DNA of 64,000 nt from an uncultured Bacteroidales bacterium (GTDB lineage: Bacteria; Bacteroidota; Bacteroidia; Bacteroidales; Bacteroidaceae), in the NCBI GenBank assembly GCA_902788315.1, contig CADAJS010000004.1:124001-188000 (forward strand). Reading direction: 5' to 3'. How positions within the stretch are numbered: the stretch's first letter is position 1; the number at the start of each line of letters is the position of its first letter. The position numbers and the translations under genes are program-made. Below the pieces are notes generated by a model. It had not been told where the DNA came from, made no database searches, and was given only the letters and a program-made list of their open reading frames with translations. This document shows, piece after piece, positions 16,306 to 25,110 of the stretch.

Positions 16306-17611
16306 ACCAGAACGCCGGGACGAGGAAGCCTACGGCAGCCACCCAAGCCGTGGGGTCGCCGAAGCAGACGGCGGTGTAGCCCCAGACAGGCACAGCCCAT
16401 AGCGACACTGCGGTGCGGGCTATCATCTCGGACACGCCGCTCAGCATGGCCAGCTTCGTGTGGCCCATGCCCTGGATGCTGTAGCGCAGCACACACAGCG
16501 TGCCCAGCACGGGATAGAAGGGTATCGAGCTGTGCAGGAACTGTTCGATGCCTCGCAGCACGCCAGCCGTATCAGCCCCCTCAGCCTCGGAGACGAACAG
16601 CGCCCCCATCTCGTAGGTGACGGGCCATACGATTACGAGCACCGCCAGCGAATACCCCACCACGATAAACCATGCATCGCGCACGCCAATGACGATGCGC
16701 CGCCGCTCGCCGGCACCAAAGTTCTGACCACAATAGGTGGCCATCGCCACGCCCATGTTCTCCAGCATGCACATCAGGAACATCTTGATGCGCATGGCCG
16801 TGGTGAAGGCGGCCATGCAGGTGGTGCCCAGCGCATTGTTCGAGGCCTGCAGCATCATGCTGCCGATGGCCGTGATGCTGAACTGCAGTCCCATGGGCAC
16901 CCCGATGGAGAGCACCCGCCGGCCGGTGGCCCAGCGGAAGACGGTCTCCTCCACACCGACATAACGCAGCACGGGATAGGCACGGCGCATATAGGCATAG
17001 GCCCACACGGCCGAGACGGTCTGCGACACCACGCTGGCCACCGCAGCCCAGACAACACCCCCTCCCAGAACGCGGATGAAGAGCAGGTCGAGCACGACAT
17101 TCAGCGCCGCACCGAAAGCCAGGAACCAGAACGGCGCCTTCGAATCGCCCAGGGCACGCAGGATGCCGGAGATGAGATAGAAATAGAACAGCGTGGGCAG
17201 TCCAGCAAAGGTGACAAAGAGATAGGCCCATGCGTCGGCCATGATGGCGTCGGGCGTCTGCATCCATTCCAGGATGTGGCGGCAGAGCAGGCAGGTCACG
17301 ATGGCCAGGGCGATGCTCAGCCAGGCCGCTATCCGAAGGCTCGTGCTGACGTAGTGGCGCATCCCGCTGTAGTCCCGCGCTCCGAACCGCTGTGCCACGG
17401 GGATGCAGAAGCCGGCCGAGCAACCGTTGCAGAAACCCAGGATGAGAAACAGCACCGACGAGCTGGCCCCGATGGCAGCCAGCGGGCCGATACCCAGCAG
17501 GCGCCCCACGATGGCAGCGTCCACCAGCGAGTAAGCCTGCAGCAACAGGTTGCCCAGCATCAGCGGCAGCGCAAAACGCAGTATCAGCAGCGAGGGCCGC
17601 CCCTCGGTCAT
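16232..17611 (-). CDS. MATE-family multidrug/cation antiporter
   Basis: 459 residues from ATG 17611 (MTEGRPSLLILRFALPL); the longer frame to 17629 starts with TTG. Twelve hydrophobic segments in two six-helix halves. MATE features include LPLMLGNLLLQAYSLVDAAI, GRLLGIGPLAAIGASSS, SGILRALGDSKAPFWFL and CGQNFGAGE. It would export drugs or metabolites across the inner membrane using Na+ or H+. The last 20 or so residues (SFPRQSLPHTRRIPVAASE) are encoded antisense to the DUF308 tail and may be an extension gained by loss of an earlier stop. A repeat-type promoter precedes it, divergent from that of the GT2 gene. Confidence 0.9.
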   Translation of the reverse strand: MTEGRPSLLILRFALPLMLGNLLLQAYSLVDAAIVGRLLGIGPLAAIGASSSVLFLILGFCNGCSAGFCIPVAQRFGARDYSGMRHYVSTSLRIAAWLSIALAIVTCLLCRHILEWMQTPDAIMADAWAYLFVTFAGLPTLFYFYLISGILRALGDSKAPFWFLAFGAALNVVLDLLFIRVLGGGVVWAAVASVVSQTVSAVWAYAYMRRAYPVLRYVGVEETVFRWATGRRVLSIGVPMGLQFSITAIGSMMLQASNNALGTTCMAAFTTAMRIKMFLMCMLENMGVAMATYCGQNFGAGERRRIVIGVRDAWFIVVGYSLAVLVIVWPVTYEMGALFVSEAEGADTAGVLRGIEQFLHSSIPFYPVLGTLCVLRYSIQGMGHTKLAMLSGVSEMIARTAVSLWAVPVWGYTAVCFGDPTAWVAAVGFLVPAFWFTLRRSFPRQSLPHTRRIPVAASE

Positions 17612-17657
17612 GTCATTTATATGTCCCAACGTCTTACTCTTTTCTCTTTTCGGGGTG

Positions 17658-17688
17658 CAAAGTTACGAATAAGCGAGCGCAGTGCAAA
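17658..17688 (-). promoter_or_regulatory. Repeat-type promoter of the MATE gene
   Basis: Minus strand: TTTG (17688-17685), 19 bp containing CGCTTATTCG, TAACTTTG (17665-17658). It shares the GCTTATTCGTAnCTTTGC block with the facing GT2 promoter. Confidence 0.8.
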
Positions 17689-17788
17689 GGAAAAGGGCAG
17701 ATTCTTTTCCTTTCAAGGCCGAGCGAAAGAGCGAAGAGCTGAGAACTAATTCGGAGTACTCCGAGAAAAAGAAATCTTCCGATTTCGT

Positions 17789-17819
17789 TTTGCACTCTCC
17801 TAGCTTATTCGTACCTTTG
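17789..17819 (+). promoter_or_regulatory. Repeat-type promoter of the GT2 gene, giving a near-leaderless mRNA
   Basis: TTTG (17789-17792), 19 bp, TACCTTTG (17812-17819). Only four bases separate the -7 element from the ATG at 17824. A perfect palindrome CGGAGTACTCCG lies upstream at about 17752-17763. Confidence 0.8.
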
Positions 17820-17823
17820 CAGC

Positions 17824-18711
17824 ATGAAACTCTCTATCCTGATACCCACTTACCGCTACGACCCGCGCCCCTTGGTGCGGTCGCTGTGCGGCATGCTGCC
17901 TGGGGAGACGGAGATTCTCGTGGGCGACGACCACAGCGCGACGCCTGAGGCCGAGGCTTATCTGGCCGACCTGGGAAGATGGGAGCATGTGCGCGTGGTG
18001 CGCCAGGGGGAGAATCGCGGTGCGGCAGCCATGCGCAACCTGCTGGCCCGCGAGGCCCAGGGGGAGTATCTGCTCTTCCTGGACAGCGATGCCCTGCCGC
18101 TGCGCAGCAGCTTCCTGCGCGAGTACCTGAGCCTGCTGCCCACCGACGAGGTGATCTGCGGCAGCATCTGCCACGAGGCAACGTTACCCTCGCCGGACGT
18201 CACCCTGCGCTGGACCTACGAGAAGCGTGCCGAGCGACGCTTCACGGCCAAGCGTCGCAACCGGCGTCCGTATCAGAACTTCCGCACGTTCAACTTCCTC
18301 GTCCCGCGCCCTACGATGCTCGCCTGCCCCTTCGACGAGACGGTGCGTCTCTCAGGCTACGAAGACACATTGGCCGGCCGGGCACTCATGGCTCGCGGCA
18401 TCCGCATCCGCCACATCGAGAACCCCCTGCTCAACATGGGGCTGGAGGACAACGAGACCTTCCTCCGCAAGACCGAGCGCCAACTGCGCACGCTCTACGA
18501 GAAACGCCTCGAACTGCAGGACTTCTCCTCGCTGCTGGGCCTCTACCGATGGTTCCGCCTTACGGGCACTGCCCCCCTGCTGCGCCTCCTGCACCGATGC
18601 TTCTCGGCTGCCGAGCGTCGCAACCTGCTCTCAACGAAGCCCCATATCTGGGTCTTCCAGCTCTACAAACTGGGGTATTATGCCACACTAAACGACGCGG
18701 CGAAGGGATGA
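17824..18711 (+). CDS. Family 2 glycosyltransferase
   Basis: 295 residues, no signal peptide. GT-A fold: MKLSILIPTYRYD opens the nucleotide-sugar-binding Rossmann half, GDDHS is near 35-39, QGENRGAAAMRNLLA follows, and the metal-binding DSD is at 87-89 in LLFLDSDALPL. The acceptor region has LSGYEDTLAGRALMARG. It adds a sugar to a lipid- or glycan-linked acceptor on the cytoplasmic face of the inner membrane; substrates unknown. Monocistronic by context. Its transcript is predicted to begin at or within a few bases of the start codon. Confidence 0.85.
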   Translation: MKLSILIPTYRYDPRPLVRSLCGMLPGETEILVGDDHSATPEAEAYLADLGRWEHVRVVRQGENRGAAAMRNLLAREAQGEYLLFLDSDALPLRSSFLREYLSLLPTDEVICGSICHEATLPSPDVTLRWTYEKRAERRFTAKRRNRRPYQNFRTFNFLVPRPTMLACPFDETVRLSGYEDTLAGRALMARGIRIRHIENPLLNMGLEDNETFLRKTERQLRTLYEKRLELQDFSSLLGLYRWFRLTGTAPLLRLLHRCFSAAERRNLLSTKPHIWVFQLYKLGYYATLNDAAKG

Positions 18712-18758
18712 ACCGCATTTTTTCGCCTGCCTATACCTTATATTTTATAAAAAGAGCG

Positions 18759-18766
18759 TAACTTTG
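18759..18766 (+). promoter_or_regulatory. Promoter -7 element of glnS
   Basis: TAACTTTG, 86 bp upstream of the glnS start, in an AT-rich stretch. Confidence 0.65.
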
Positions 18767-18852
18767 CAGCGAGTTAGCACAGTTACATCACAGCAAGTGA
18801 GTCTGTACGACTCTAATTCGGTAAACCATTACATCGGTAAATATTACACATC

Positions 18853-20625
18853 ATGCCAATACCCACGAATCCCGAGGCTACCGAGAAGCGTAGCCTGAAT
18901 TTCATCGAGCAGAAAGTAGAGAAAGACCTGGCCGAGGGCAAGAACGGCGGACGAGTACAGACTCGTTTCCCACCCGAACCGAACGGATATCTCCACATCG
19001 GGCACGCCAAGGCCATAGCCCTGGACTTCGGCATCGCCAAGCGATATGGCGGCACATGCAACCTGCGCTTCGACGACACAAACCCGATGAAGGAGGACAC
19101 GGAGTACATCGAGAGCATCGAGCACGACATCCAGTGGCTGGGCTTCCAGTGGGATCATGTCTATTATGCCAGCGACTACTTCCAGGAGCTGTGGGACTTT
19201 GCCGTATGGCTGATCAAACAGGGACGAGCCTACATCGATGAGCAGAGTGCCGAGGTGATAGCCCAGCAGAAGGGCACCACGACCAAAGCCGGTACGAACA
19301 GCCCCTTCCGCGATCGCCCGGTAGAGGAGAACCTGCGCCTCTTCGAGTTCATGAACAGCGGACAGGCCACGCCCGGCACACTGGTGCTGAGGGCCAAGAT
19401 TGACATGGCCCATCCCAACATGCTCTTCCGCGACCCGCTGCTCTATCGGGTGATGAACATCCCCCACCTGCGCACGGGCAACCGATGGAATGCCTACCCG
19501 ATGTACGACTTCACCCACGGACAGAGTGATTATCTGGAGGGAGTCACCCACTCGCTCTGCACCCTCGAGTTCGTGGAACACCGACCCCTCTACGACCTCT
19601 TCGTAACATGGATGAAGGAATGGAAGGGCGAGACGGCCGACATCGAGGACAATCGCCCCAGGCAGACAGAGTTCAACAAGCTCAACCTGAACTATATCCT
19701 GCTCTCGAAGCGCAACCTGCGCGCACTGGTCACCGACGGACTGGTAAGCGGATGGGACGACCCCCGCATGCCCACCATCTGTGGTTTCCGCCGTCGAGGC
19801 TACAGCCCCGAGAGCATCCTGAAGTTCATCGACAAGATAGGCTATACCACCTATGATGCCCTGAACGAGATGGCCCTGCTGGAAAGCGCCGTGCGCGACG
19901 ACCTGAACACACGAGCCACACGCGTCAGCGCCGTGCTGGACCCCGTGCGGGTGGTCATCACCAATTATCCCGAGGGGCAGACCGAGCAGCTGACAGCCAT
20001 CGACAATCCCGAGCTGCGCGATGCAGAGGGCAATACCATCATGGAAGGTAACACCCACAGCGTGGAGTTCGGACGCGAACTGTGGATCGAGCGCGACGAC
20101 TTCATGGCCGTGCCCGAGAAGAAGTTCATGCGACTGGCACCAGGCAAGGAGGTCCGGCTCAAGAATGCCTATATCATCAAGTGTAACGACGAGGGCGAAC
20201 ACCCCTTCGACCTGGACAGCGACGGGCGGGTGACGACCATCTACTGCACCTACGACCCCGAGAGCCGTAGCGGCCTGCCCGGCGCCAACCGCAAGATAAA
20301 GGGCAAGACCCTCCACTGGGTCGGCTGCCACAATGCCGTCAAAGCCGAGGTGCGACTGTACGACCGTCTGTGGAAGGTGGAGAACCCGCGCGACGAGCTG
20401 GCCCGCCTCCAGGACGAGGAAGGACTGAGCTATGCCGAGGCACGGGCACAGATGCTGAACCCAGACAACCTCCACGTGATGAACGGCTGCTACATCGAGC
20501 CCTTCGCCGCCACGATGCCCGCCCTCAGCTACCTGCAGTTCCAGCGTATCGGATACTTTAACGTAGATCCCGACTCCACCCCCGACCATCCCGTCTTCAA
20601 CCGCACCGTCGGGCTGAAGAGTTGA
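18853..20625 (+). CDS. glnS: Glutaminyl-tRNA synthetase
   Basis: 590 residues. Class I synthetase charging tRNA-Gln in the cytoplasm. The HIGH motif is LHIGHA at residues 47-52 after RFPPEPNGY. The KMSKS-like motif is LLSKR near 283-287. The GlnRS-type anticodon-binding beta-barrels follow, including EFGRELWIERDDF and PFDLDSDGRVTTIYC. Length matches bacterial GlnRS (about 550-590). The matching tRNA-Gln(TTG) gene is elsewhere in the window at 50650. The start ATG is 87 nt after the promoter. Confidence 0.96.
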   Translation: MPIPTNPEATEKRSLNFIEQKVEKDLAEGKNGGRVQTRFPPEPNGYLHIGHAKAIALDFGIAKRYGGTCNLRFDDTNPMKEDTEYIESIEHDIQWLGFQWDHVYYASDYFQELWDFAVWLIKQGRAYIDEQSAEVIAQQKGTTTKAGTNSPFRDRPVEENLRLFEFMNSGQATPGTLVLRAKIDMAHPNMLFRDPLLYRVMNIPHLRTGNRWNAYPMYDFTHGQSDYLEGVTHSLCTLEFVEHRPLYDLFVTWMKEWKGETADIEDNRPRQTEFNKLNLNYILLSKRNLRALVTDGLVSGWDDPRMPTICGFRRRGYSPESILKFIDKIGYTTYDALNEMALLESAVRDDLNTRATRVSAVLDPVRVVITNYPEGQTEQLTAIDNPELRDAEGNTIMEGNTHSVEFGRELWIERDDFMAVPEKKFMRLAPGKEVRLKNAYIIKCNDEGEHPFDLDSDGRVTTIYCTYDPESRSGLPGANRKIKGKTLHWVGCHNAVKAEVRLYDRLWKVENPRDELARLQDEEGLSYAEARAQMLNPDNLHVMNGCYIEPFAATMPALSYLQFQRIGYFNVDPDSTPDHPVFNRTVGLKS

Positions 20626-20680
20626 GAGAGAACCCCATGCCCCCTTTGGGGAGTGCTTGCAATAAGAAATTTGGAGAGAC

Positions 20681-22132
20681 GTGCACGAGGAAGATTGGAA
20701 TTACTTTCACGACCCGGAGTTTCTGGACTCGCTGGCCCAGTACGAGGCAGCACGCGGCGAAGGCCGCGAGCCTTACATGGATGCCGATGAGCTGACGGAC
20801 ATTGCCGAGTATTACATGACCATCCACGAAGACGAGAAGGCCACGCAAGCCATCGAGCTGGCCCAGCGGCTACATCCCGAGAGCGTGGATCCTCAGGTGT
20901 TCCTCGTGCGCCAGCAGATGTTTCAGGACAATATGGACGAGGCACGCCGCCTCTGTGATGCCATCGCCGACCAGGATGACCAGGAGGTGCGCTTCCTGCG
21001 GGCCGAGATGCTCATCCGAGAGCAACAGCCCGACGAGGCTTCCGCCTTGCTGGAACAGACCTACGAGCAGGTAACCGAAGACCGTGCCGGCTTCCTGCAC
21101 GACTGTGTGGGCGTCTTCATGGACTATGCCCTCTGGGAGGATGCCAAGCACTGGGTGGACCGCCTGCGCCGCGAGTTCCCCAATTACACCAAGGGACGCT
21201 ACCTGTTGGCCGACGTGCTCTTTGCCATGGGACAAAACGCACAGGCAGCCGACGAACTGAACCAGATGCTCGACCGCGACCCCTACAACACCGAGGCATG
21301 GAACCTCCTGGCCGAGGTACAGGCTGCACAGGAGCAATTTCGCGAGGCACTCGACAGCTGCGAGTATGTCCTGGCCGTACAGGAGGACAACCGCCAGGCC
21401 ATGCTCACGAAGGCCCACTGTCTGTGCCACCTATACGAGATGGCTCAGGCCCACGAACTCTATCAGCGCATCCTGCGCGAGACGGGGCCCGACGACCTCG
21501 TGTACTATTACGATGCCCTGAGCCTGATCAACATGGAACGCTTCGACGAGGCTGCCGAGTCGCTCCGGCTGGCCAACGAGGTGGGACACGAAATGTCGCA
21601 GGAACAGGTGCACATCTATATCCAGCAGGCATACGTCGAGAGCAAGCGCCACCATCTGCCACAGGCGCTTCAGGCAATGGACAAGGCCATGGAACTTGCC
21701 GAAAACGATGTCACGTTCGAATACGAGATGCTGCGCGGCCAGATATATCTCGAGAACGGATACGCCGATGAAGCACAGAAATTCTTTCAGCAGGCGCTGA
21801 ACAAGAGCGAAGACAAGTTCCACACCCTCCTGCTCATCGGCATTGCCTATGGCGAGGTGGGGCGGTATAGTGAAGCGGCCCACCTCCTCGAAACGCTCAT
21901 AAACGTCTATGGACGCCCGAAGGCCGAGCCCGTGATACCCTACCTGGCCTACTGCTATTTCCACCTCGAGGAGCACGAGCCGTTTCTGAATTACCTCAAG
22001 GACGCAGTCTCAGCGAGCCGCGAGACCACCGAGCACCTTTTCTGCGACATCTACCCCAACATCGCCCCCGAGGATTACTACTATTACGCCTACAAGTCCG
22101 TCTATGGCCGCTTTCCCGAGGAAGGGGAGTGA
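20681..22132 (+). CDS. Tetratricopeptide-repeat protein
   Basis: 483 residues if translation begins at GTG 20681, which has GGAGAG seven bases upstream. The first in-frame ATG is at 20777, so the start is uncertain. Nearly the whole chain is TPR-like helix pairs, such as ALWEDAKHWVDRLRREFPNY, EAWNLLAEVQAAQEQFREA and NGYADEAQKFFQQALNKSED. There is no signal peptide, so it is cytoplasmic. TPR proteins are scaffolds; no partner is evident. It starts 55 bp after glnS on the same strand and is probably cotranscribed. Confidence 0.75.
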   Translation: MHEEDWNYFHDPEFLDSLAQYEAARGEGREPYMDADELTDIAEYYMTIHEDEKATQAIELAQRLHPESVDPQVFLVRQQMFQDNMDEARRLCDAIADQDDQEVRFLRAEMLIREQQPDEASALLEQTYEQVTEDRAGFLHDCVGVFMDYALWEDAKHWVDRLRREFPNYTKGRYLLADVLFAMGQNAQAADELNQMLDRDPYNTEAWNLLAEVQAAQEQFREALDSCEYVLAVQEDNRQAMLTKAHCLCHLYEMAQAHELYQRILRETGPDDLVYYYDALSLINMERFDEAAESLRLANEVGHEMSQEQVHIYIQQAYVESKRHHLPQALQAMDKAMELAENDVTFEYEMLRGQIYLENGYADEAQKFFQQALNKSEDKFHTLLLIGIAYGEVGRYSEAAHLLETLINVYGRPKAEPVIPYLAYCYFHLEEHEPFLNYLKDAVSASRETTEHLFCDIYPNIAPEDYYYYAYKSVYGRFPEEGE

Positions 22133-22249
22133 AAACGCCCCAGCATGTTTTGCCCCGGAGAGAGAGCCATGCCGCCTGCCGGTTTAACCTTCCGGCATCC
22201 CCGAACGGGTAAAAATACTCAATAGACCGGAAAGCTTGCGGCGCCTGCT

Positions 22250-22526
22250 CTTTTGCAAGAACTCGGCCACCCCCGATGGATGGCGAACTTCCTGGACAAG
22301 CCAACTTCTTCGACAAGCGAAGCGAGCAAGCCCGTATTCTTGCACTCGGCATGAAAAAAGAATGAGATTCTTTTTGTCCCGCTCTCGTTTTTCCGTCGCT
22401 CGACGCTCGCGTCGCTTGCACATCTGCAAGAACTTTGCCATCCGGTGGATGGCGAACTTACTTTCACTCGGCATGAAAAAAGAATGAGATTCTTTTTGTC
22501 CTGCTCTCGTTTTTCCGTAACTTTGC
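22250..22526 (+). repeat. Two promoter-unit repeats upstream of the sialidase-like gene
   Basis: The distal copy (about 22250-22396) contains GGATGGCGAACTT, two GACAAGC hairpin pieces and CACTCGGCATGAAAAAAGAA. The proximal 88-bp copy (22438-22525) contains the palindrome GCCATCCGGTGGATGGC, the same CACTCGGCATGA block, and TTTG, 19 bp, TAACTTTG (22518-22525). The distal copy lacks a final TAnnTTTG. This fills most of the 416-bp gap after the TPR gene. Confidence 0.85.
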
Positions 22527-22548
22527 AGACGGCAAAGAAGATTTTACA

Positions 22549-24378
22549 ATGAAACGACTCACCTCACTCTTCGTCCTCCTGCTCCTGTGGGGGGCAGCGA
22601 CAAAGGCACAGACCTATTTTGACGGCATCCGCGTATGCTGGGACTATTCGGCACAGAAGTATCTCTGCGGCGGAGTCTATTCCCGATTGAAGATGCTATC
22701 CGACGGGACGCTCGTCTGCGTGTACAGCGCGGGCAACGACGTCTATTTCCGACCCTACAGGAACAATCGCTGGGGCTCGGCCATCAAGGTGGCCTCCGAC
22801 AGCCGCGGCCTGCATTACTACACCAACTCCGAGCTGCTGGAGCTCGCCGACGGCCGTCTGATGTATGCCTGGAACGCACGGCCACATGCCGGAACGGGTC
22901 AGCCCACGAAGATCATGGTGGCCTATTCGCTTAATCGCGGTGCACGGTGGTACAACGAGCAGACGCTCTATGTGGCCGGCACCGAGTGGAGCGACGGCTG
23001 CTGGGAGCCGGCCATGATGCAGCTGCCCAGCGGCGAGGTGCAGCTATTCTTTGCCAACGAGCATAATGTGGGCGGTGGCAGGCAGAACATCACCATGCTG
23101 CGCTCGACGGACAACTGCGCCACATGGGGCAATCCCGAAGTGGTCAGTTTCCGCGACACATCGCGCGACGGCATGCCCGTGCCCCTGCGCCTGCAGAATG
23201 GCAAGAGCCTTGTCTTCGCCATCGAGGACAACGGACTGAACGGCAACTTCAAGCCCGTCATCATCCACACCACCGTCGAAGACAACTGGCACAGCGGGAC
23301 CGTCACCGGCAGCAGCAGCCACCGATGGTCGGCACTGGCCTCGACAGACGCGCTGGCCGCATCGGTCTATGCCGGTGCCCCCTACCTCATCCAGCTCGCG
23401 TCGGGCGAGACGATGCTCTCCTGCCAGTCGAGCGAGGGACGCAGCTCGGTGGACTACCCCATCATGCAGGTCTATGTGGGCAACAGCTCGGCCAAGAACT
23501 TCTGCTGCCGCTCCACGCCCTTCCCCTTCGTGGGCGAGGGACAGACGCAGGTGCAGTGGTGTGCCCTGGAACAGACCGACGACAGCACCGTCATGGCCAC
23601 GTCGTCCGTGACGAACCGCTCGACGCAGAACGGCATCTGGGTCACCGCCGGCCACATCTTCCACCCCCTCAAGGCTCCCCATGCCACAGGGGGCGCCATC
23701 GACTGGGAAGCGCAGCCCGTGGGGATGTTCATCGGCAGCGAGTCGCAGGCCCACGCCAACATACGCACGGCGTGGGACGAGGACAGCCTCTATCTGCATT
23801 TTCAGGTGCAGGACGCCACCGTGGTCAAGGCTCCCGAGGGCAGCGCACCCTGGGACAGCGACGGCGTAGAAGTATATCTGGACCGCAACAAGCGCGGGGG
23901 CGAAAAGCTGATGACGGGGATGTACAAGATGCTCCTCAACGTGAAGGGCGAGACATTCGCCGAACGCATAACCATCAGCTCGTGGGCAGCATGGAATCAC
24001 AGCATGCGCACCCGCGTGACGCCCACCGCGAAGGGCTATGAGATGCTGATTGCCATGCCGTGGAGCAACATCAACGGCCGCCCGGCGAAGAACGACTTCA
24101 CCGTCTTCTTCAAGCTGCACAACAATGACAATACGGGCACCGTCATCCACGAGAACATGTCGGGCGGCAACCCCGACCGTCCGCTCACATGGCTGCGCTG
24201 CACCCTCTCCAGCGAGGACGCCACACACATACAGCCCGTCAGGGAACCGGCCACGCCGCTCCCCTCACCCTCTGCCAGCATATACCGTCTGAACGGGACG
24301 CGCCTCTCCGAAGCTTGCGCCATGACTCCCCATGAGATTTACATCTCCCAGGGGAGGAAGATTATGAAGAGAAAGTAA
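22549..24378 (+). CDS. Secreted sialidase-fold protein with C-terminal CBM9-like domain
   Basis: 609 residues with a signal peptide (LTSLFVLLLLWGAATKAQ). Residues about 25-370 form a beta-propeller with Asp-box-like STDNCATWGNP and GARWYNEQ, as in sialidase/GH93 (exo-arabinanase) relatives. Residues about 390-560 resemble CBM9/DOMON sugar-binding domains (WDEDSLYLHFQVQD, PWDSDGVEVYLDRNK). The C-terminus IYRLNGTRLSEAC...HEIYISQGRKIMKRK resembles the short C-terminal tails of Prevotella exported proteins. Substrate unknown; arabinan or a host glycan are candidates. Driven by the repeat-type promoter, about 24-nt leader. Confidence 0.75.
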   Translation: MKRLTSLFVLLLLWGAATKAQTYFDGIRVCWDYSAQKYLCGGVYSRLKMLSDGTLVCVYSAGNDVYFRPYRNNRWGSAIKVASDSRGLHYYTNSELLELADGRLMYAWNARPHAGTGQPTKIMVAYSLNRGARWYNEQTLYVAGTEWSDGCWEPAMMQLPSGEVQLFFANEHNVGGGRQNITMLRSTDNCATWGNPEVVSFRDTSRDGMPVPLRLQNGKSLVFAIEDNGLNGNFKPVIIHTTVEDNWHSGTVTGSSSHRWSALASTDALAASVYAGAPYLIQLASGETMLSCQSSEGRSSVDYPIMQVYVGNSSAKNFCCRSTPFPFVGEGQTQVQWCALEQTDDSTVMATSSVTNRSTQNGIWVTAGHIFHPLKAPHATGGAIDWEAQPVGMFIGSESQAHANIRTAWDEDSLYLHFQVQDATVVKAPEGSAPWDSDGVEVYLDRNKRGGEKLMTGMYKMLLNVKGETFAERITISSWAAWNHSMRTRVTPTAKGYEMLIAMPWSNINGRPAKNDFTVFFKLHNNDNTGTVIHENMSGGNPDRPLTWLRCTLSSEDATHIQPVREPATPLPSPSASIYRLNGTRLSEACAMTPHEIYISQGRKIMKRK

Positions 24379-24486
24379 ACCATGCACTGCTCAAGATACC
24401 GTCAGCGAAGGAGAACCCTTTCCCCTTATCAGCCGTAAGGAGCATTCTTTATCGTGTCGGTATATACTCTTAACTCGCCATTATTT

Positions 24487-24574
24487 CCCATGACGTGTTC
24501 CTGTGGACTTTATCACGTGTGATAAACTCTTTTATCACGCGTGATAAAGCGCTGCGCGGCACGTTAGTAACTCT
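24487..24574. repeat. 22-bp-period array with palindromic cores
   Basis: Core units at 24509-24530 and 24531-24552 begin TTTATCACGTGTGATAAA and TTTATCACGCGTGATAAA; the second is a perfect 18-bp palindrome. Flanking degenerate units keep the phase: ATGACGTGT at 24490-24498 and the AACTCT tail at 24569-24574. The remaining 24379-24803 gap holds no gene. Confidence 0.75.
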
Positions 24575-24731
24575 ACCGGCATCTGATGTCTGTCTTTCCA
24601 TATTTGCATAATCTTAATAAATGAGTATGCAAAGGTATGAACTTATCAGTAGAGAGGCAAGGCGTCAAAGCGGATACGCTTACTCATTTTGGCCTCGGGA
24701 TACGAATAGGAACGGCGATATGAAATGCAAT

Positions 24732-24783
24732 GTCATGGGCACAATGCTATGGGCACTGTGCTATGGGCACTGTGCATTGTGTA
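24732..24783. repeat. Short direct repeats CTATGGGCACTGTG
   Basis: About three imperfect 14-bp copies of ATGGGCACWRTGCT in tandem, between the array above and the small minus-strand gene. No function is apparent. Confidence 0.6.
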
Positions 24784-24803
24784 TCATGGACTGAAGGAGC
24801 AAG

Positions 24804-25004
24804 CTACTCATGCTCCGCCAGGCAACGACGGAAGGCATCGGTCATCGCATGCAGTTCCTCGTCTGTCAGGGCGGGGAACTTTTCTTTTACGACGGTTTCG
24901 AAGGCGGCCACGGCCCGTGCCCGCATCTGCTGCTGCCCCATCTTCACACCGCTGCGGTAGGGCGTGCTGGGCAGCAACGCCCGGTTGAAGTTTCCGTCAC
25001 TCAT
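24804..25004 (-). CDS. Small conserved-looking hypothetical protein
   Basis: 66 residues from ATG 25004 (MSDGNFNRALLPSTPYRSG). A longer frame exists but would begin upstream of the promoter. The sequence is helical and basic-acidic with no signal peptide: MGQQQMRARAVAAFETVV and LTDEELHAMTDAFRRCLAE. A promoter (TATATTTG, 25032-25025) sits 20 bp upstream, which supports a real gene. I do not recognise the family. Confidence 0.6.
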   Translation of the reverse strand: MSDGNFNRALLPSTPYRSGVKMGQQQMRARAVAAFETVVKEKFPALTDEELHAMTDAFRRCLAEHE

Positions 25005-25024
25005 AGGCTCTCTCTTTTTCCATG

Positions 25025-25032
25025 CAAATATA
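25025..25032 (-). promoter_or_regulatory. Promoter -7 element of the small 24804-25004 gene
   Basis: TATATTTG on the minus strand with a TTGT about 21 bp upstream. It separates this gene from the end of the amino-sugar operon. Confidence 0.6.
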
Positions 25033-25110
25033 CGAACAAAATGGGAAACAGCCACAAGCGGAAGCGGATATTTGCTTTGCCTGTGGCCAGATTTATCCCG
25101 AACGACCCTT

